Shown: in pieces, positions 50,513 through 58,852 of the stretch
Numbering within the stretch: position 1 is the stretch's first letter
Layout: each line of letters opens with the position of its first letter
Source: WLWS01 sp965243105
GTDB taxonomy: Bacteria; Pseudomonadota; Gammaproteobacteria; Eutrophobiales; Eutrophobiaceae
Direction of reading: 5' to 3'
Length of the DNA stretch: 64,000 bases
NCBI GenBank assembly: GCA_965243105.1
Contig: CBDEUC010000003.1
Coordinates: forward strand, 1,488,001 to 1,552,000
Notes under the pieces: model-generated
The model's database searches: none
What the model was told of the DNA's origin: nothing
Seen by the model: only the letters and a program-made list of their open reading frames with translations
Made by a program: the position numbers and the translations under genes

Positions 50513-52921
50513 ATGACAGATAACGCAAATTATGACTCATCCCAGATCAAGGTCTTGAAGGGTCTCGAGGCGGTCAGGAAGCGGCCGGGTATGTATATCG
50601 GGGACACCGATGATGGTACAGGTTTGCACCACATGGTTTTTGAGGTTGTGGATAACAGTATTGATGAAGCCCTGGCAGGTTACTGTTCCGAGATAAAAGT
50701 CATAATCCATACCGACGAATCAATATCCGTGATTGATAACGGGAGAGGCATTCCGGTCGGGGTACACGAGGAAGAAGGTGTTTCGGCCGCCCAGGTTATT
50801 CTCACCACGCTTCATTCGGGTGGAAAATTTGATGACAACTCCTACAAGGTGTCCGGAGGATTACACGGTGTGGGTGTTTCTGTTGTTAATGCCCTGTCTG
50901 ACAAGCTGGAGTTAACCATTTACCGTGATGGTCACTGCTACCGCCAGGAATATCGCGAGGGTGAGCCGCAGGATGAGCTCAGCGCCATTGCAGAATCCAA
51001 CCACAGCGGCACGGAAATCAAGTTCCTCGCGAGTGAAAAAGTCTTTAAAAACATAGAGTTCCATTACGATATACTATCAAAACGATTACGCGAACTGTCA
51101 TTTCTTAACTCCGGTGTGCGTATTGAGCTGGTGGATGAGAGAAACGGAAAAAATGACGTTTTTGAGTACCAGGGAGGTATCAGTGCCTTTGTTACCCATC
51201 TAAACCGCAACAAGACCCCTTTGCATGAGACGGTTATCGACATCGATACCGAGAAAGAGGGTGTCGTGGTCCAACTGGCCATGCAGTGGAATGATTCCTA
51301 CCAGGAAAACATATTCTGTTTCACAAACAATATTCCCCAGCGGGATGGGGGTACCCACCTGGCGGGTTTCAGGGGCGCGTTAACGCGAAGCATCAATAAT
51401 CACATGGAAAAAAGTGGGATTGCGGGTAAGGAGAAGATATCAATTACCGGTGACGACGTGCGTGAAGGCCTGACGGCCGTACTTTCGGTAAAAGTGCCGG
51501 ATCCCAAGTTTTCATCCCAGACCAAGGACAAGCTCGTATCGAGCGAGGTTAAAGGGGTTGTGGAATCATCCGTGGCAGAGAAACTGCAGGAATTCCTGCT
51601 TGAAAAACCCACGGAAGCAAAAAGTGTTTGTGAAAAAATAGTTGATGCAGCGAGAGCCAGGGAAGCTGCCCGCAAGGCGCGGGAGTTAACAAGACGCAAG
51701 ACTGCGCTTGACGTGGCTGGTCTGCCGGGGAAGCTGGCTGATTGCCAGGAAAAAGATCCGGCGCTTTCTGAAATTTTCCTGGTGGAGGGTGATTCAGCTG
51801 GCGGTTCTGCCAAGCAGGGTCGTGACAGGAGGACCCAGGCCATCCTGCCGCTGAAGGGAAAAATCCTCAATGTAGAAAAAGCCCGTTTTGACAAGATGTT
51901 GTCTTCAGCGGAGGTAGGTACGCTCATTACAGCCCTGGGTTGTGGTATTGGCAGGGACGAGTTTGACGCGGACAAGCTGCGCTATCACCGCATAATTATC
52001 ATGACGGATGCCGACGTGGACGGCTCACATATTCGTACCCTGTTGCTAACCTTCTTTTTCAGGCAGATGCCTGAGTTAATCGAACGAGGACACGTTTATA
52101 TCGCGCAACCACCTCTTTACAAGATAAAAAAGGGTAAACAGGAGCGCTATATAAACGACGAGGCGCAGCGAGAAAGTTATGTCATGGAGCTGGCTCTGAA
52201 AGAGGCAAGCGTAAAGCTGGATGAATCTGCAGATGCCCTGTCAGAAGAGCAAACCAGGGAGCTGTCCTGGCAGTTCCTGGATATGCGGCAGGAACTGGAG
52301 CGCCTGTCCAAGCGTTATCACCCGGGAATACTGGATGAAATTCGCAAGATAAGGCAGTTGTCAGCGGCTGATTGCGCCGATGAAAGCCGTGTTAAGGAGT
52401 GGTTTGGTGAGCTGTTGCGCAGGCTGGAGAGCGAAAAGGGTGACGCTGCCTCTTACGAGGTAGAGGTTTTCTCAACCACCGGGGGTGCGGATTTTGGCGG
52501 TAAGGTCAGTGTTGATACCCACGGCATAAAATCGGTCAACGTATTTTCGCCAGACTTTTTTGCCTCTGGTGAATACAGGCGCCTGACCGGGCTCGAAAGC
52601 AGCCATGAAAGTTCAGCCATCGTGGTCGCCAGGGGGGAAAAGGAAAAGCAGGTGCAAAGCCTCAGTGCTGCGTTTGTCTGGTTGCTGGAAGAGGCCTCGC
52701 AGGGCCTGCATATACAGCGCTACAAGGGCCTTGGAGAAATGAACCCGGACCAGCTGTGGGAAACAACCATGGACGCCACCACCAGGAACATGTCACAGGT
52801 GCGCATCGAGGATGCCGTGGCGGCAGACGAGATCTTTACCACCCTGATGGGCGACCAGGTAGAGCCGCGGCGTGAGTTTATTGAGCTTAACGCCCTTAGC
52901 GTGGAAAACCTGGATACCTAG
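50513..52921 (+). CDS. gyrB: GyrB, DNA gyrase subunit B
   Basis: The protein has 802 residues. The N-terminal GHKL ATPase has DNGRGIPVG and SGGLHGVGVSVVNALS. The transducer follows, then the TOPRIM domain with EGDSAGGSAKQGRDRRTQAI and MTDADVDGSHI, and the C-terminal tail QRYKGLGEMNPDQLWETTM. The length is typical for proteobacteria. gyrA is elsewhere. It has GAGAGA before the ATG. Its last four bases overlap comF on the other strand. Confidence 0.97.
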   Translation: MTDNANYDSSQIKVLKGLEAVRKRPGMYIGDTDDGTGLHHMVFEVVDNSIDEALAGYCSEIKVIIHTDESISVIDNGRGIPVGVHEEEGVSAAQVILTTLHSGGKFDDNSYKVSGGLHGVGVSVVNALSDKLELTIYRDGHCYRQEYREGEPQDELSAIAESNHSGTEIKFLASEKVFKNIEFHYDILSKRLRELSFLNSGVRIELVDERNGKNDVFEYQGGISAFVTHLNRNKTPLHETVIDIDTEKEGVVVQLAMQWNDSYQENIFCFTNNIPQRDGGTHLAGFRGALTRSINNHMEKSGIAGKEKISITGDDVREGLTAVLSVKVPDPKFSSQTKDKLVSSEVKGVVESSVAEKLQEFLLEKPTEAKSVCEKIVDAARAREAARKARELTRRKTALDVAGLPGKLADCQEKDPALSEIFLVEGDSAGGSAKQGRDRRTQAILPLKGKILNVEKARFDKMLSSAEVGTLITALGCGIGRDEFDADKLRYHRIIIMTDADVDGSHIRTLLLTFFFRQMPELIERGHVYIAQPPLYKIKKGKQERYINDEAQRESYVMELALKEASVKLDESADALSEEQTRELSWQFLDMRQELERLSKRYHPGILDEIRKIRQLSAADCADESRVKEWFGELLRRLESEKGDAASYEVEVFSTTGGADFGGKVSVDTHGIKSVNVFSPDFFASGEYRRLTGLESSHESSAIVVARGEKEKQVQSLSAAFVWLLEEASQGLHIQRYKGLGEMNPDQLWETTMDATTRNMSQVRIEDAVAADEIFTTLMGDQVEPRREFIELNALSVENLDT

Positions 52922-53598
52922 ACCTGGCTACCAGGCCGGGCCTGGGCACAGGCCCATAGCCTCACATCTCCTGCGCCGGCGAGCCTGAGTTGTTTTGCAA
53001 GCTCATTGGCGGTATGGCCTGTGGTCAGGATGTCATCAATAATGGCCACGGTTTCACCCTGTAGCTGGAACAGGCAGGAAAAGGCGCCTTCAAGGTTGGA
53101 CTTCCTCTCCCTGGCGCCGAGTGAAAACTGAGGACGGGTGTTCCTGGTGCGCACCGGTGCCGGGTTTAACAGTGGTAGATCAAGGTGTTTTCCGATCACG
53201 TGAGCGATCTCGAGGGACTGGTTAAACCCCCGTGAATATAGCCTGAAAGCATGAAGCGGCACGGGTGCCAGAAAATCCGGCATCACCAGCTTTTCAGCAG
53301 CAATCTTCTCGCTCATAAGCCGGCCAAGTTCCCTGGTAAGCAGTAGTTGTTTTCCATACTTTAATGATCGCAGCAGGCTGTCTATCGGAAAGCGGTAAGG
53401 CCAGGCGCAGTAGACTTCGCTTATGGCCCTGTTTTCGAGCGAAGGGGGTAATTCACCCAGCGGGTTCTGTCCATGCCCCGTCATTCCCAGGTCTTCACAA
53501 CAGCCAGGGCAAAATAACCGGCTATTGCAGGCGCGCGCTCGGCAGAGAAAACAGCCAGCGGAAATAAATTGGTTAAGTTTTATCCAGTTGTAAACCAT
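52918..53598 (-). CDS. comF: ComF family protein (phosphoribosyltransferase fold)
   Basis: The protein has 226 residues. An N-terminal zinc-ribbon-like part has Cys pairs in CFLCRARAC and CPGCC. The phosphoribosyltransferase-like domain has the PRPP-binding VAIIDDILTTGHTANELA near residue 195. It is required for DNA uptake in naturally competent bacteria, where it assists primosome loading on incoming strands. Here it is divergent from bioB, a position (comF/bio) seen in other gammaproteobacteria. Competence itself is not shown. Confidence 0.9.
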   Translation of the reverse strand: MVYNWIKLNQFISAGCFLCRARACNSRLFCPGCCEDLGMTGHGQNPLGELPPSLENRAISEVYCAWPYRFPIDSLLRSLKYGKQLLLTRELGRLMSEKIAAEKLVMPDFLAPVPLHAFRLYSRGFNQSLEIAHVIGKHLDLPLLNPAPVRTRNTRPQFSLGARERKSNLEGAFSCLFQLQGETVAIIDDILTTGHTANELAKQLRLAGAGDVRLWACAQARPGSQV

Positions 53599-53613
53599 TT
53601 TTGCATCGCCTTG

Positions 53614-53642
53614 TTGACAGCATGCGGACCAGGCGCAATGAT
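53614..53642 (+). promoter_or_regulatory. sigma-70 promoter of the biotin genes
   Basis: A perfect -35 TTGACA (53614-53619) is followed after 17 bases by AATGAT (53637-53642, 4/6). It starts 16 bases from the comF ATG and leads into bioB with AAGGGG as ribosome-binding site. No clear BirA operator palindrome was found in this 70-base region. Confidence 0.55.
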
Positions 53643-53668
53643 CGACGAAACAGAAAGGGGATAAACCG

Positions 53669-54655
53669 ATGGTCGCAAATATAAAAGAATTACATTCCGA
53701 ACAGGCTGATTATTCCTGTCGATATGACTGGACCCAGGAACAAATCAGCGAATTGTTTGAACTCCCTTTCAACGATCTCCTGCATTATGCGCAATCCGTG
53801 CATCGCCACTATTTTAATCCAAACGAAGTGCAGCTGAGTACCCTGGTAAATATAAAGTCCGGTGGTTGTTCAGAGGACTGCGCGTACTGTCCGCAAAGCG
53901 CACACTATGACACCTCGGTGAAATCCGAATCCCTGCTGAATGTCGAGGAAGTCCTGCAATCAGCACGCCTGGCGAAGGAACAGGGTGCGAGCCGCTTTTG
54001 CATGGGGGCGGCATGGCGCAGCCCCAAAGGTAAGGCCTTTGAACAGGTACTGGAGATGGTGAGCGAGGTGAAGCAAATGGGCCTCGAAACCTGTGCCACC
54101 CTGGGCATGGTGGATGAAGACCAGGCACAGCAGCTAAAATCTGCGGGGCTGGATTACTACAATCACAACCTGGATACCTCGGAAGAATACTACGGCGAGA
54201 TCATTACTACCCGTACCTACCAGGACAGGCTCGACACCCTGGAAAATGTGAGAAAAGCGGATATGAGTGTGTGCTGTGGCGGTATTGTCGGCCTGGGTGA
54301 GGGTCGTAAGGACAGGGTGTCCCTGCTGGTGACCCTGTCAACCATGCCAAGGCACCCGGAAAGCGTGCCAATCAACCTGCTGGTGCAGGTAGAAGGAACG
54401 CCGCTTGATAGCGTAAAAAAACTGGATCCCTTTGAGTTTGTGCGCACTATCGCTGTCACCAGGATAGTCATGCCGGCATCCCACGTCCGGTTGTCTGCTG
54501 GCCGAAGCGACATGGACGAAGCGCTGCAGGCCCTGTGTTTTCACGCCGGTGCCAACTCTATTTTTTATGGCGAAAAGCTTCTTACAACTGAGAATCCTGA
54601 GCACAACGAAGACATGGCCCTGTTTGACAGGCTTGGCATGAGGCCCACGGCGTAA
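53669..54655 (+). CDS. bioB: BioB, biotin synthase
   Basis: This radical-SAM enzyme of 328 residues inserts sulfur into dethiobiotin. The SAM-cluster motif is SGGCSEDCAYCPQSA (three cysteines, about residues 66-79). The auxiliary cluster ligands include Cys in ETCATLGM and SVCCGGIVGLGE, and the Arg in SAGRSDM. It has AAGGGG before the ATG. bioF begins at the very next base. Confidence 0.96.
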   Translation: MVANIKELHSEQADYSCRYDWTQEQISELFELPFNDLLHYAQSVHRHYFNPNEVQLSTLVNIKSGGCSEDCAYCPQSAHYDTSVKSESLLNVEEVLQSARLAKEQGASRFCMGAAWRSPKGKAFEQVLEMVSEVKQMGLETCATLGMVDEDQAQQLKSAGLDYYNHNLDTSEEYYGEIITTRTYQDRLDTLENVRKADMSVCCGGIVGLGEGRKDRVSLLVTLSTMPRHPESVPINLLVQVEGTPLDSVKKLDPFEFVRTIAVTRIVMPASHVRLSAGRSDMDEALQALCFHAGANSIFYGEKLLTTENPEHNEDMALFDRLGMRPTA

Positions 54656-55840
54656 GTGACGCAGCGTACCGAGGGCTTTTCCAGGCAAGCTGTCAAGGCA
54701 CACTTATCAGAAATAGAGTCCAGCGGTTTATATCGAAGGCGTATAGCCCATGCCGGCCCGCAATCCGTATCGGTCACTGTCGCTGGAAAAAAGCTGCTCA
54801 ATTTCTGCAGCAATGACTACCTCGGTCTTGCCAATGATTCACGCCTGGCAAGTGCTGCCTGTGAAGCCATACAGATCTACGGTGTCGGTAGTGGGGCCTC
54901 GCCGCTGGTTTGTGGCTACAGCGAGGCCCATGAGCAGCTGGAAAACCAGGTAGCAAATCTCTGCAAGCGCGATCGCGCGCTTGTGTTCTCAAGCGGCTAT
55001 CTCGCCAACCTTGCAGTCAGCGCCACGCTTGCCCCACACCGCGATGATTGTATTTACCATGACAGGCTTAACCATGCCTCCATAATCGATGCGGCAAAGC
55101 TTGGCAACGCGCGCCTGCGTCGTTATTCCCATTCGAGCATTGACGGGCTTCGGCAAATGATCAGGGAGCCGGTGCGCGGGAACAGGCTCGTGGTTACCGA
55201 TGCTATTTTCAGCATGGATGGCGATATTGCACAGCTGGCAGATATTGCAGAGATATCCCGCGAGGCGGGTGCCTGCCTGGTGGTAGACGACGCTCACGGC
55301 CTTGGTGTCCTCGGTGAAAATGGCGGCGGTACTCTGGAAGAGCTGGGGCTCGACCAGGAGGCAGTGCCCTTGATGGTCGCCACTTTTGGCAAGGCAGTGG
55401 GTTGCTCCGGTGCGTTTGTCGCGGGGCGTGAAGACCTGGTGGAACTGTTGCTACAAAAAGCCCGGCCTTATATTTACTCAACAGCCATGCCACCGGCGCT
55501 GGCAAAAACAGCCTGCAAGGGAATCGAAATAGTAAAAAATGAATCCTGGCGCAGGGACAAGCTGCGCCAGCTGGCAGAGACTTTTGACAAGGGTTTGCCG
55601 GGACATGCTGCAGTGAATACGGCCTGCAGTCCGGCTATAAGGCCGGTAGTGGTGGGCGAGACATCAAGGGCCCTTGCCTTGAGCGAGGCATTGCGTGACG
55701 AGGGCATCCTCGTTACCGCGATCAGGCCGCCGACAGTGCCGGCCAACACGGCGAGGCTACGGGTCACCCTTTCAGCCGCACATGAGCAGCAAGACCTGCA
55801 GCGATTGCTTGCTGTGCTGGGCCCGGCGATGGCGGCCTGA
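54656..55840 (+). CDS. bioF: BioF, 8-amino-7-oxononanoate synthase
   Basis: This PLP enzyme of 394 residues condenses pimeloyl-ACP or -CoA with alanine. It has FCSNDYLGLA, GVGSGASPLVCGYSEAHEQLE, VVDDAHGLGVLG, and the PLP lysine Lys246 in ATFGKAVGCSGAFVAG. The start is GTG at 54656, adjoining bioB without a gap. The length and motifs are normal. Confidence 0.95.
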   Translation: MTQRTEGFSRQAVKAHLSEIESSGLYRRRIAHAGPQSVSVTVAGKKLLNFCSNDYLGLANDSRLASAACEAIQIYGVGSGASPLVCGYSEAHEQLENQVANLCKRDRALVFSSGYLANLAVSATLAPHRDDCIYHDRLNHASIIDAAKLGNARLRRYSHSSIDGLRQMIREPVRGNRLVVTDAIFSMDGDIAQLADIAEISREAGACLVVDDAHGLGVLGENGGGTLEELGLDQEAVPLMVATFGKAVGCSGAFVAGREDLVELLLQKARPYIYSTAMPPALAKTACKGIEIVKNESWRRDKLRQLAETFDKGLPGHAAVNTACSPAIRPVVVGETSRALALSEALRDEGILVTAIRPPTVPANTARLRVTLSAAHEQQDLQRLLAVLGPAMAA

Positions 55841-55847
55841 GAGGACA

Positions 55848-56738
55848 ATGACAATGGATGCACAGGCCGGGCTGACGAAGAGCACCGTAGCACGAAACTT
55901 TGATGCCGCAGCTACCAGCTACAGGCAGGCAAACAGCCTGCAGAACGTGGTGGCCGAGCGGCTGCTGGAAAGAATGGAGTACATGTCTCTTGCGCCGCGA
56001 CAGTTGCTGGACATGGGTTCCGGTCCTGGCACTTCTGCTGCGTTGCTGCAGGGAGCGTTCAAAAAAGCCAGGGTGCTGGAGCTGGATCTATCCCCGGGCA
56101 TGTTGCTCGAGTCAAGGCGTAGCGACAGGAAATTTTTCTCGAGGCGTCGACGGGTTTGTGCTGATGCTGAAAAAATGGCGCTGCGCTCATCATCGGTTGA
56201 CGCGGTGTTTTCCAGCCTGATGTTGCAGTGGTGTGATAACCCGGATGGTGTATTTACCGAGGTAGAGAGGATTTTAAAGCCCAATGGCCTGTTCATATTT
56301 TCGAGTTTCGGCCCTGATACGCTGAAGGAGTTGAGACAGAGCTGGCAGGCGGTGGACAGCGAAGCGCATGTGAATACTTTTCTTGATATGCATGATGTGG
56401 GTGACGCGCTTGTTCGATGTGGACTTCAAAACCCTGTGCTGGAAGTTGAATACATCGATTTCCAGTACGAGGACGCACGCCGGCTCATGCACGACCTGAA
56501 ACAGCTCGGCGCACAAAACTCGAACCAGGGTCGTCGCAGGAGCCTGACAGGAAAAACGCGTATGCAAAAAATGCTGGCCGAATACGAAAAGCTTCGTCAC
56601 CAGGGAAAGTTGCCGGTGACCTACGAGGTGGTTTACGGACATGCATGGAAGTCCCCGGTGGAGCTGGCCCGTAAGACGACGGGTAATACCGCCACTTTCT
56701 CACTGGAGGCACTAAAGGGGAGCTTGCCGCGCCAATGA
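55848..56738 (+). CDS. bioC: BioC, malonyl-ACP O-methyltransferase
   Basis: This SAM methyltransferase of 296 residues caps malonyl-ACP so that fatty acid enzymes can build the pimeloyl chain. It has ARNFDAAATSYRQAN near the start, the SAM-binding LLDMGSGPGTSAALL (about residues 50-64) and SLMLQWCDNPDGVFTEV. I chose ATG at 55848 behind GAGAGG; an ATG two codons later is also possible. A longer reading from 55695 overlaps bioF and is rejected. The methyl ester must later be cut by BioH or a substitute, which is not present here. Confidence 0.93.
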   Translation: MTMDAQAGLTKSTVARNFDAAATSYRQANSLQNVVAERLLERMEYMSLAPRQLLDMGSGPGTSAALLQGAFKKARVLELDLSPGMLLESRRSDRKFFSRRRRVCADAEKMALRSSSVDAVFSSLMLQWCDNPDGVFTEVERILKPNGLFIFSSFGPDTLKELRQSWQAVDSEAHVNTFLDMHDVGDALVRCGLQNPVLEVEYIDFQYEDARRLMHDLKQLGAQNSNQGRRRSLTGKTRMQKMLAEYEKLRHQGKLPVTYEVVYGHAWKSPVELARKTTGNTATFSLEALKGSLPRQ

Positions 56739-57412
56739 CATCCTTCATCGTCAGTGGCACAGACACGGGTATTGGCAAGACCTGGGTTACGATTGCGCTG
56801 ATAAAAGCTTTTCAGAACAGGGGAGAGCGTGTCCTTGGCATGAAACCGATAGCCAGTGGTTGCGAAGTTGAAAATAACGAACTCCGCAACGAGGACGCCC
56901 TGTTGATCCAGCAGGCTGGCTGGCAAGCGGTGGACTATTCCCTGGTCAATCCCTACGCCTTTGAACCACCGGTGTCGCCTCACGCGGCGGCTGCGAAAGA
57001 AGGGGTGCGGATTTCCCTGGCGCCGATGCTGGAATGCTACGAGACCCTGCAGGGGCAGGCCGACCGGGTGATAATAGAGGGTGTCGGTGGCTGGCGCGTG
57101 CCTTTTTCCGGGGAATTGTCCCTGAAAGACCTGGCGCAGGCACTGCAATTGCCTGTGATCATGGTGGTGGGTCTGAAGCTGGGCTGTATAAACCACGCCC
57201 TGCTGACCGCGGAGGCGCTGCAAGGGGATGGCGTAGATCTCAGGGCCTGGGTGGCAAACCAGCTTGAAACCGACTACCTGATGCAGGACGCGACTCTGCA
57301 AACCCTTGAGTCCTCGATACCGGCCCCGCTGCTCGGGGTCACTCCCTGTTTGCAGACCCTGCAACCGGACAAACTGGCTGAAGCTCTTGACGTAGATGTG
57401 CTGATAGATTGA
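56735..57412 (+). CDS. bioD: BioD, dethiobiotin synthetase
   Basis: This ATP-dependent enzyme of 225 residues closes the ureido ring of dethiobiotin from diaminopelargonate and CO2. The P-loop is SGTDTGIGKTWVT (about residues 6-18), followed by MKPIASGCE and the EGVGGWRVPF segment. The start overlaps bioC by four bases. bioA is not in the window. Confidence 0.95.
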   Translation: MTSFIVSGTDTGIGKTWVTIALIKAFQNRGERVLGMKPIASGCEVENNELRNEDALLIQQAGWQAVDYSLVNPYAFEPPVSPHAAAAKEGVRISLAPMLECYETLQGQADRVIIEGVGGWRVPFSGELSLKDLAQALQLPVIMVVGLKLGCINHALLTAEALQGDGVDLRAWVANQLETDYLMQDATLQTLESSIPAPLLGVTPCLQTLQPDKLAEALDVDVLID

Positions 57413-57714
57413 GTTTTTTAGCCCGCGAAGGCCACTTGAGGCTTGCATCACGCCGTCACACTGAGGCATATTGTCGCATTGAGCAAGAATGGCCAAAACA
57501 GGGTCGGTAGAAGGGTCCGCTGTCGTAGATGAAAGAGGTGACGCCGACATGAAATGAGGGCCAGGGTAAAGTCATCACGGGCATGACTATCACCCCCGGT
57601 TTTTATATGATCCCTGCCGCGCTTAGAGTGGAATTCTGCGAGTTGCCCGAGGGCAGCACGCGCATAAAAATACATAAAAAATCTAACCGAATCGTTATTG
57701 CTGAGGAAAGCTGC
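57413..57714. other. bioD-coxB spacer without convincing gene
   Basis: I see no supported gene in these 302 bases. The coxB frame stays open up to 57583, but this N-terminal extension has no family similarity and lacks a signal peptide. The region should hold the promoter of the oxidase genes and the end of the bio transcript. No good hexamer pair, FNR box or terminator hairpin with T-run was found. A GAGGAAAG ribosome-binding site for coxB ends it. Confidence 0.6.
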
Positions 57715-58809
57715 ATGTTTTTAGAGAAACTGCGAAGTTGTATTTGGGGACTGATACTTCCATTAATGATGTTCAGTGGAAGTGCGGCAGCAGAGTGGGG
57801 TCTAAACCTGACCAAGGGTGTAACCCCTATAAGCCGCGAAGTCTACGATCTGCACATGATCATCCTGTACGTTGTGACCGCGATTGGCGTGCTCGTTTTT
57901 GGCGTGATGATCTGGTCTATCATTCATCACCGTAAATCCAAGGGTGTTGAACCAGCCCAGTTTCACCACAACACCGCTGCCGAGCTGATCTGGACCATTA
58001 TCCCCGTAGTCATCCTGGTGGTACTGGCAGTGCCTGCCACGAAAACCCTTATCAAGATGGAAGAAACCAGTGATGCAGAAATAACCGTCAAGGTCACCGG
58101 TTACCAGTGGAAGTGGAAGTACGATTACCTGGAAGACGAGGTCAGTTTCTTTAGTTCAATGGACGAACTCAGCAACAGCATTCGCAGGAATGAGTCTGAC
58201 ATGAAGCCGGAAGACCACGAGCACTACCTGCTCGACGTGGACAACCCGGTGGTGCTGCCAGTCAACACCAAGGTGCGTATCCTGACAACCGCTGCTGATG
58301 TTATCCACGCCTGGTGGGTGCCAGCACTGGGCTGGAAGCGCGACGCGATTCCCGGTTACATCAACGACAACTGGACCATTATTGAAGAAGAAGGCGTGTA
58401 CCGCGGCCAGTGTGCCGAGCTTTGCGGGCGCGACCATGGCTTCATGCCAATCGTTGTCAAGGCCGTCAGCAAGTTTGACTACGCGGTGTGGGTAGAAGAA
58501 ATGAAAAGCCAGCCAACAGAGATCGATGGTGAGAAGCTTTACAAGACACATTGTTCCACCTGTCACCAGGTGAACGGTGAGGGCCTGCCCCCGGCGTTCC
58601 CGGCTCTAAAGGGAAGTGCAATCGCTACCGGGCCGGCAGCCGGACACATCGATATTGTTTTAAATGGTAAGCCCGGCACTGCCATGCTGGCTTACGGACC
58701 GCAGTTATCCGACGAAGAGATTGCGGCCATTATCACCTACGAGCGTAATGCCTGGGGTAATGATGTTGGGGATGAGGTGACGCCGGAAGATGTAAAGGCG
58801 CGACGATAA
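57715..58809 (+). CDS. coxB: CoxB, cytochrome c oxidase subunit II with fused cytochrome c domain
   Basis: The protein has 364 residues. A signal peptide (about 1-24) is followed by two membrane helices (about 44-65 and 90-110), the CuA domain with the copper ligands in CAELCGRDHGFMP, and a C-terminal cytochrome c domain with CSTCH (about residues 280-284) and a distal Met in MLAYG. It accepts electrons from cytochrome c. The fused haem domain makes the enzyme caa3-like. I chose ATG at 57715 with a strong GAGGAAAG site. Confidence 0.93.
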   Translation: MFLEKLRSCIWGLILPLMMFSGSAAAEWGLNLTKGVTPISREVYDLHMIILYVVTAIGVLVFGVMIWSIIHHRKSKGVEPAQFHHNTAAELIWTIIPVVILVVLAVPATKTLIKMEETSDAEITVKVTGYQWKWKYDYLEDEVSFFSSMDELSNSIRRNESDMKPEDHEHYLLDVDNPVVLPVNTKVRILTTAADVIHAWWVPALGWKRDAIPGYINDNWTIIEEEGVYRGQCAELCGRDHGFMPIVVKAVSKFDYAVWVEEMKSQPTEIDGEKLYKTHCSTCHQVNGEGLPPAFPALKGSAIATGPAAGHIDIVLNGKPGTAMLAYGPQLSDEEIAAIITYERNAWGNDVGDEVTPEDVKARR

Positions 58810-58852
58810 ACAGCATCCAAATAATGAATGAAATTTTTAGAGGAAAGGTAAA

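Noticed and set aside
55695..55847. N-terminal extension of bioC overlapping bioF
   Set aside because: It is out of frame with bioF inside conserved bioF sequence, and the ATG at 55848 has a good ribosome-binding site.
56633..57550. 305-codon open frame on the minus strand opposite bioD
   Set aside because: It mirrors the bioD reading frame; bioD has the full P-loop and neighbours in the biotin operon. The antisense product is low-complexity and His/Gln-rich without a family.
57583..57714. N-terminal extension of coxB by 44 codons
   Set aside because: The ATG at 57715 has a strong ribosome-binding site and opens with a signal peptide. The extension would bury that peptide.
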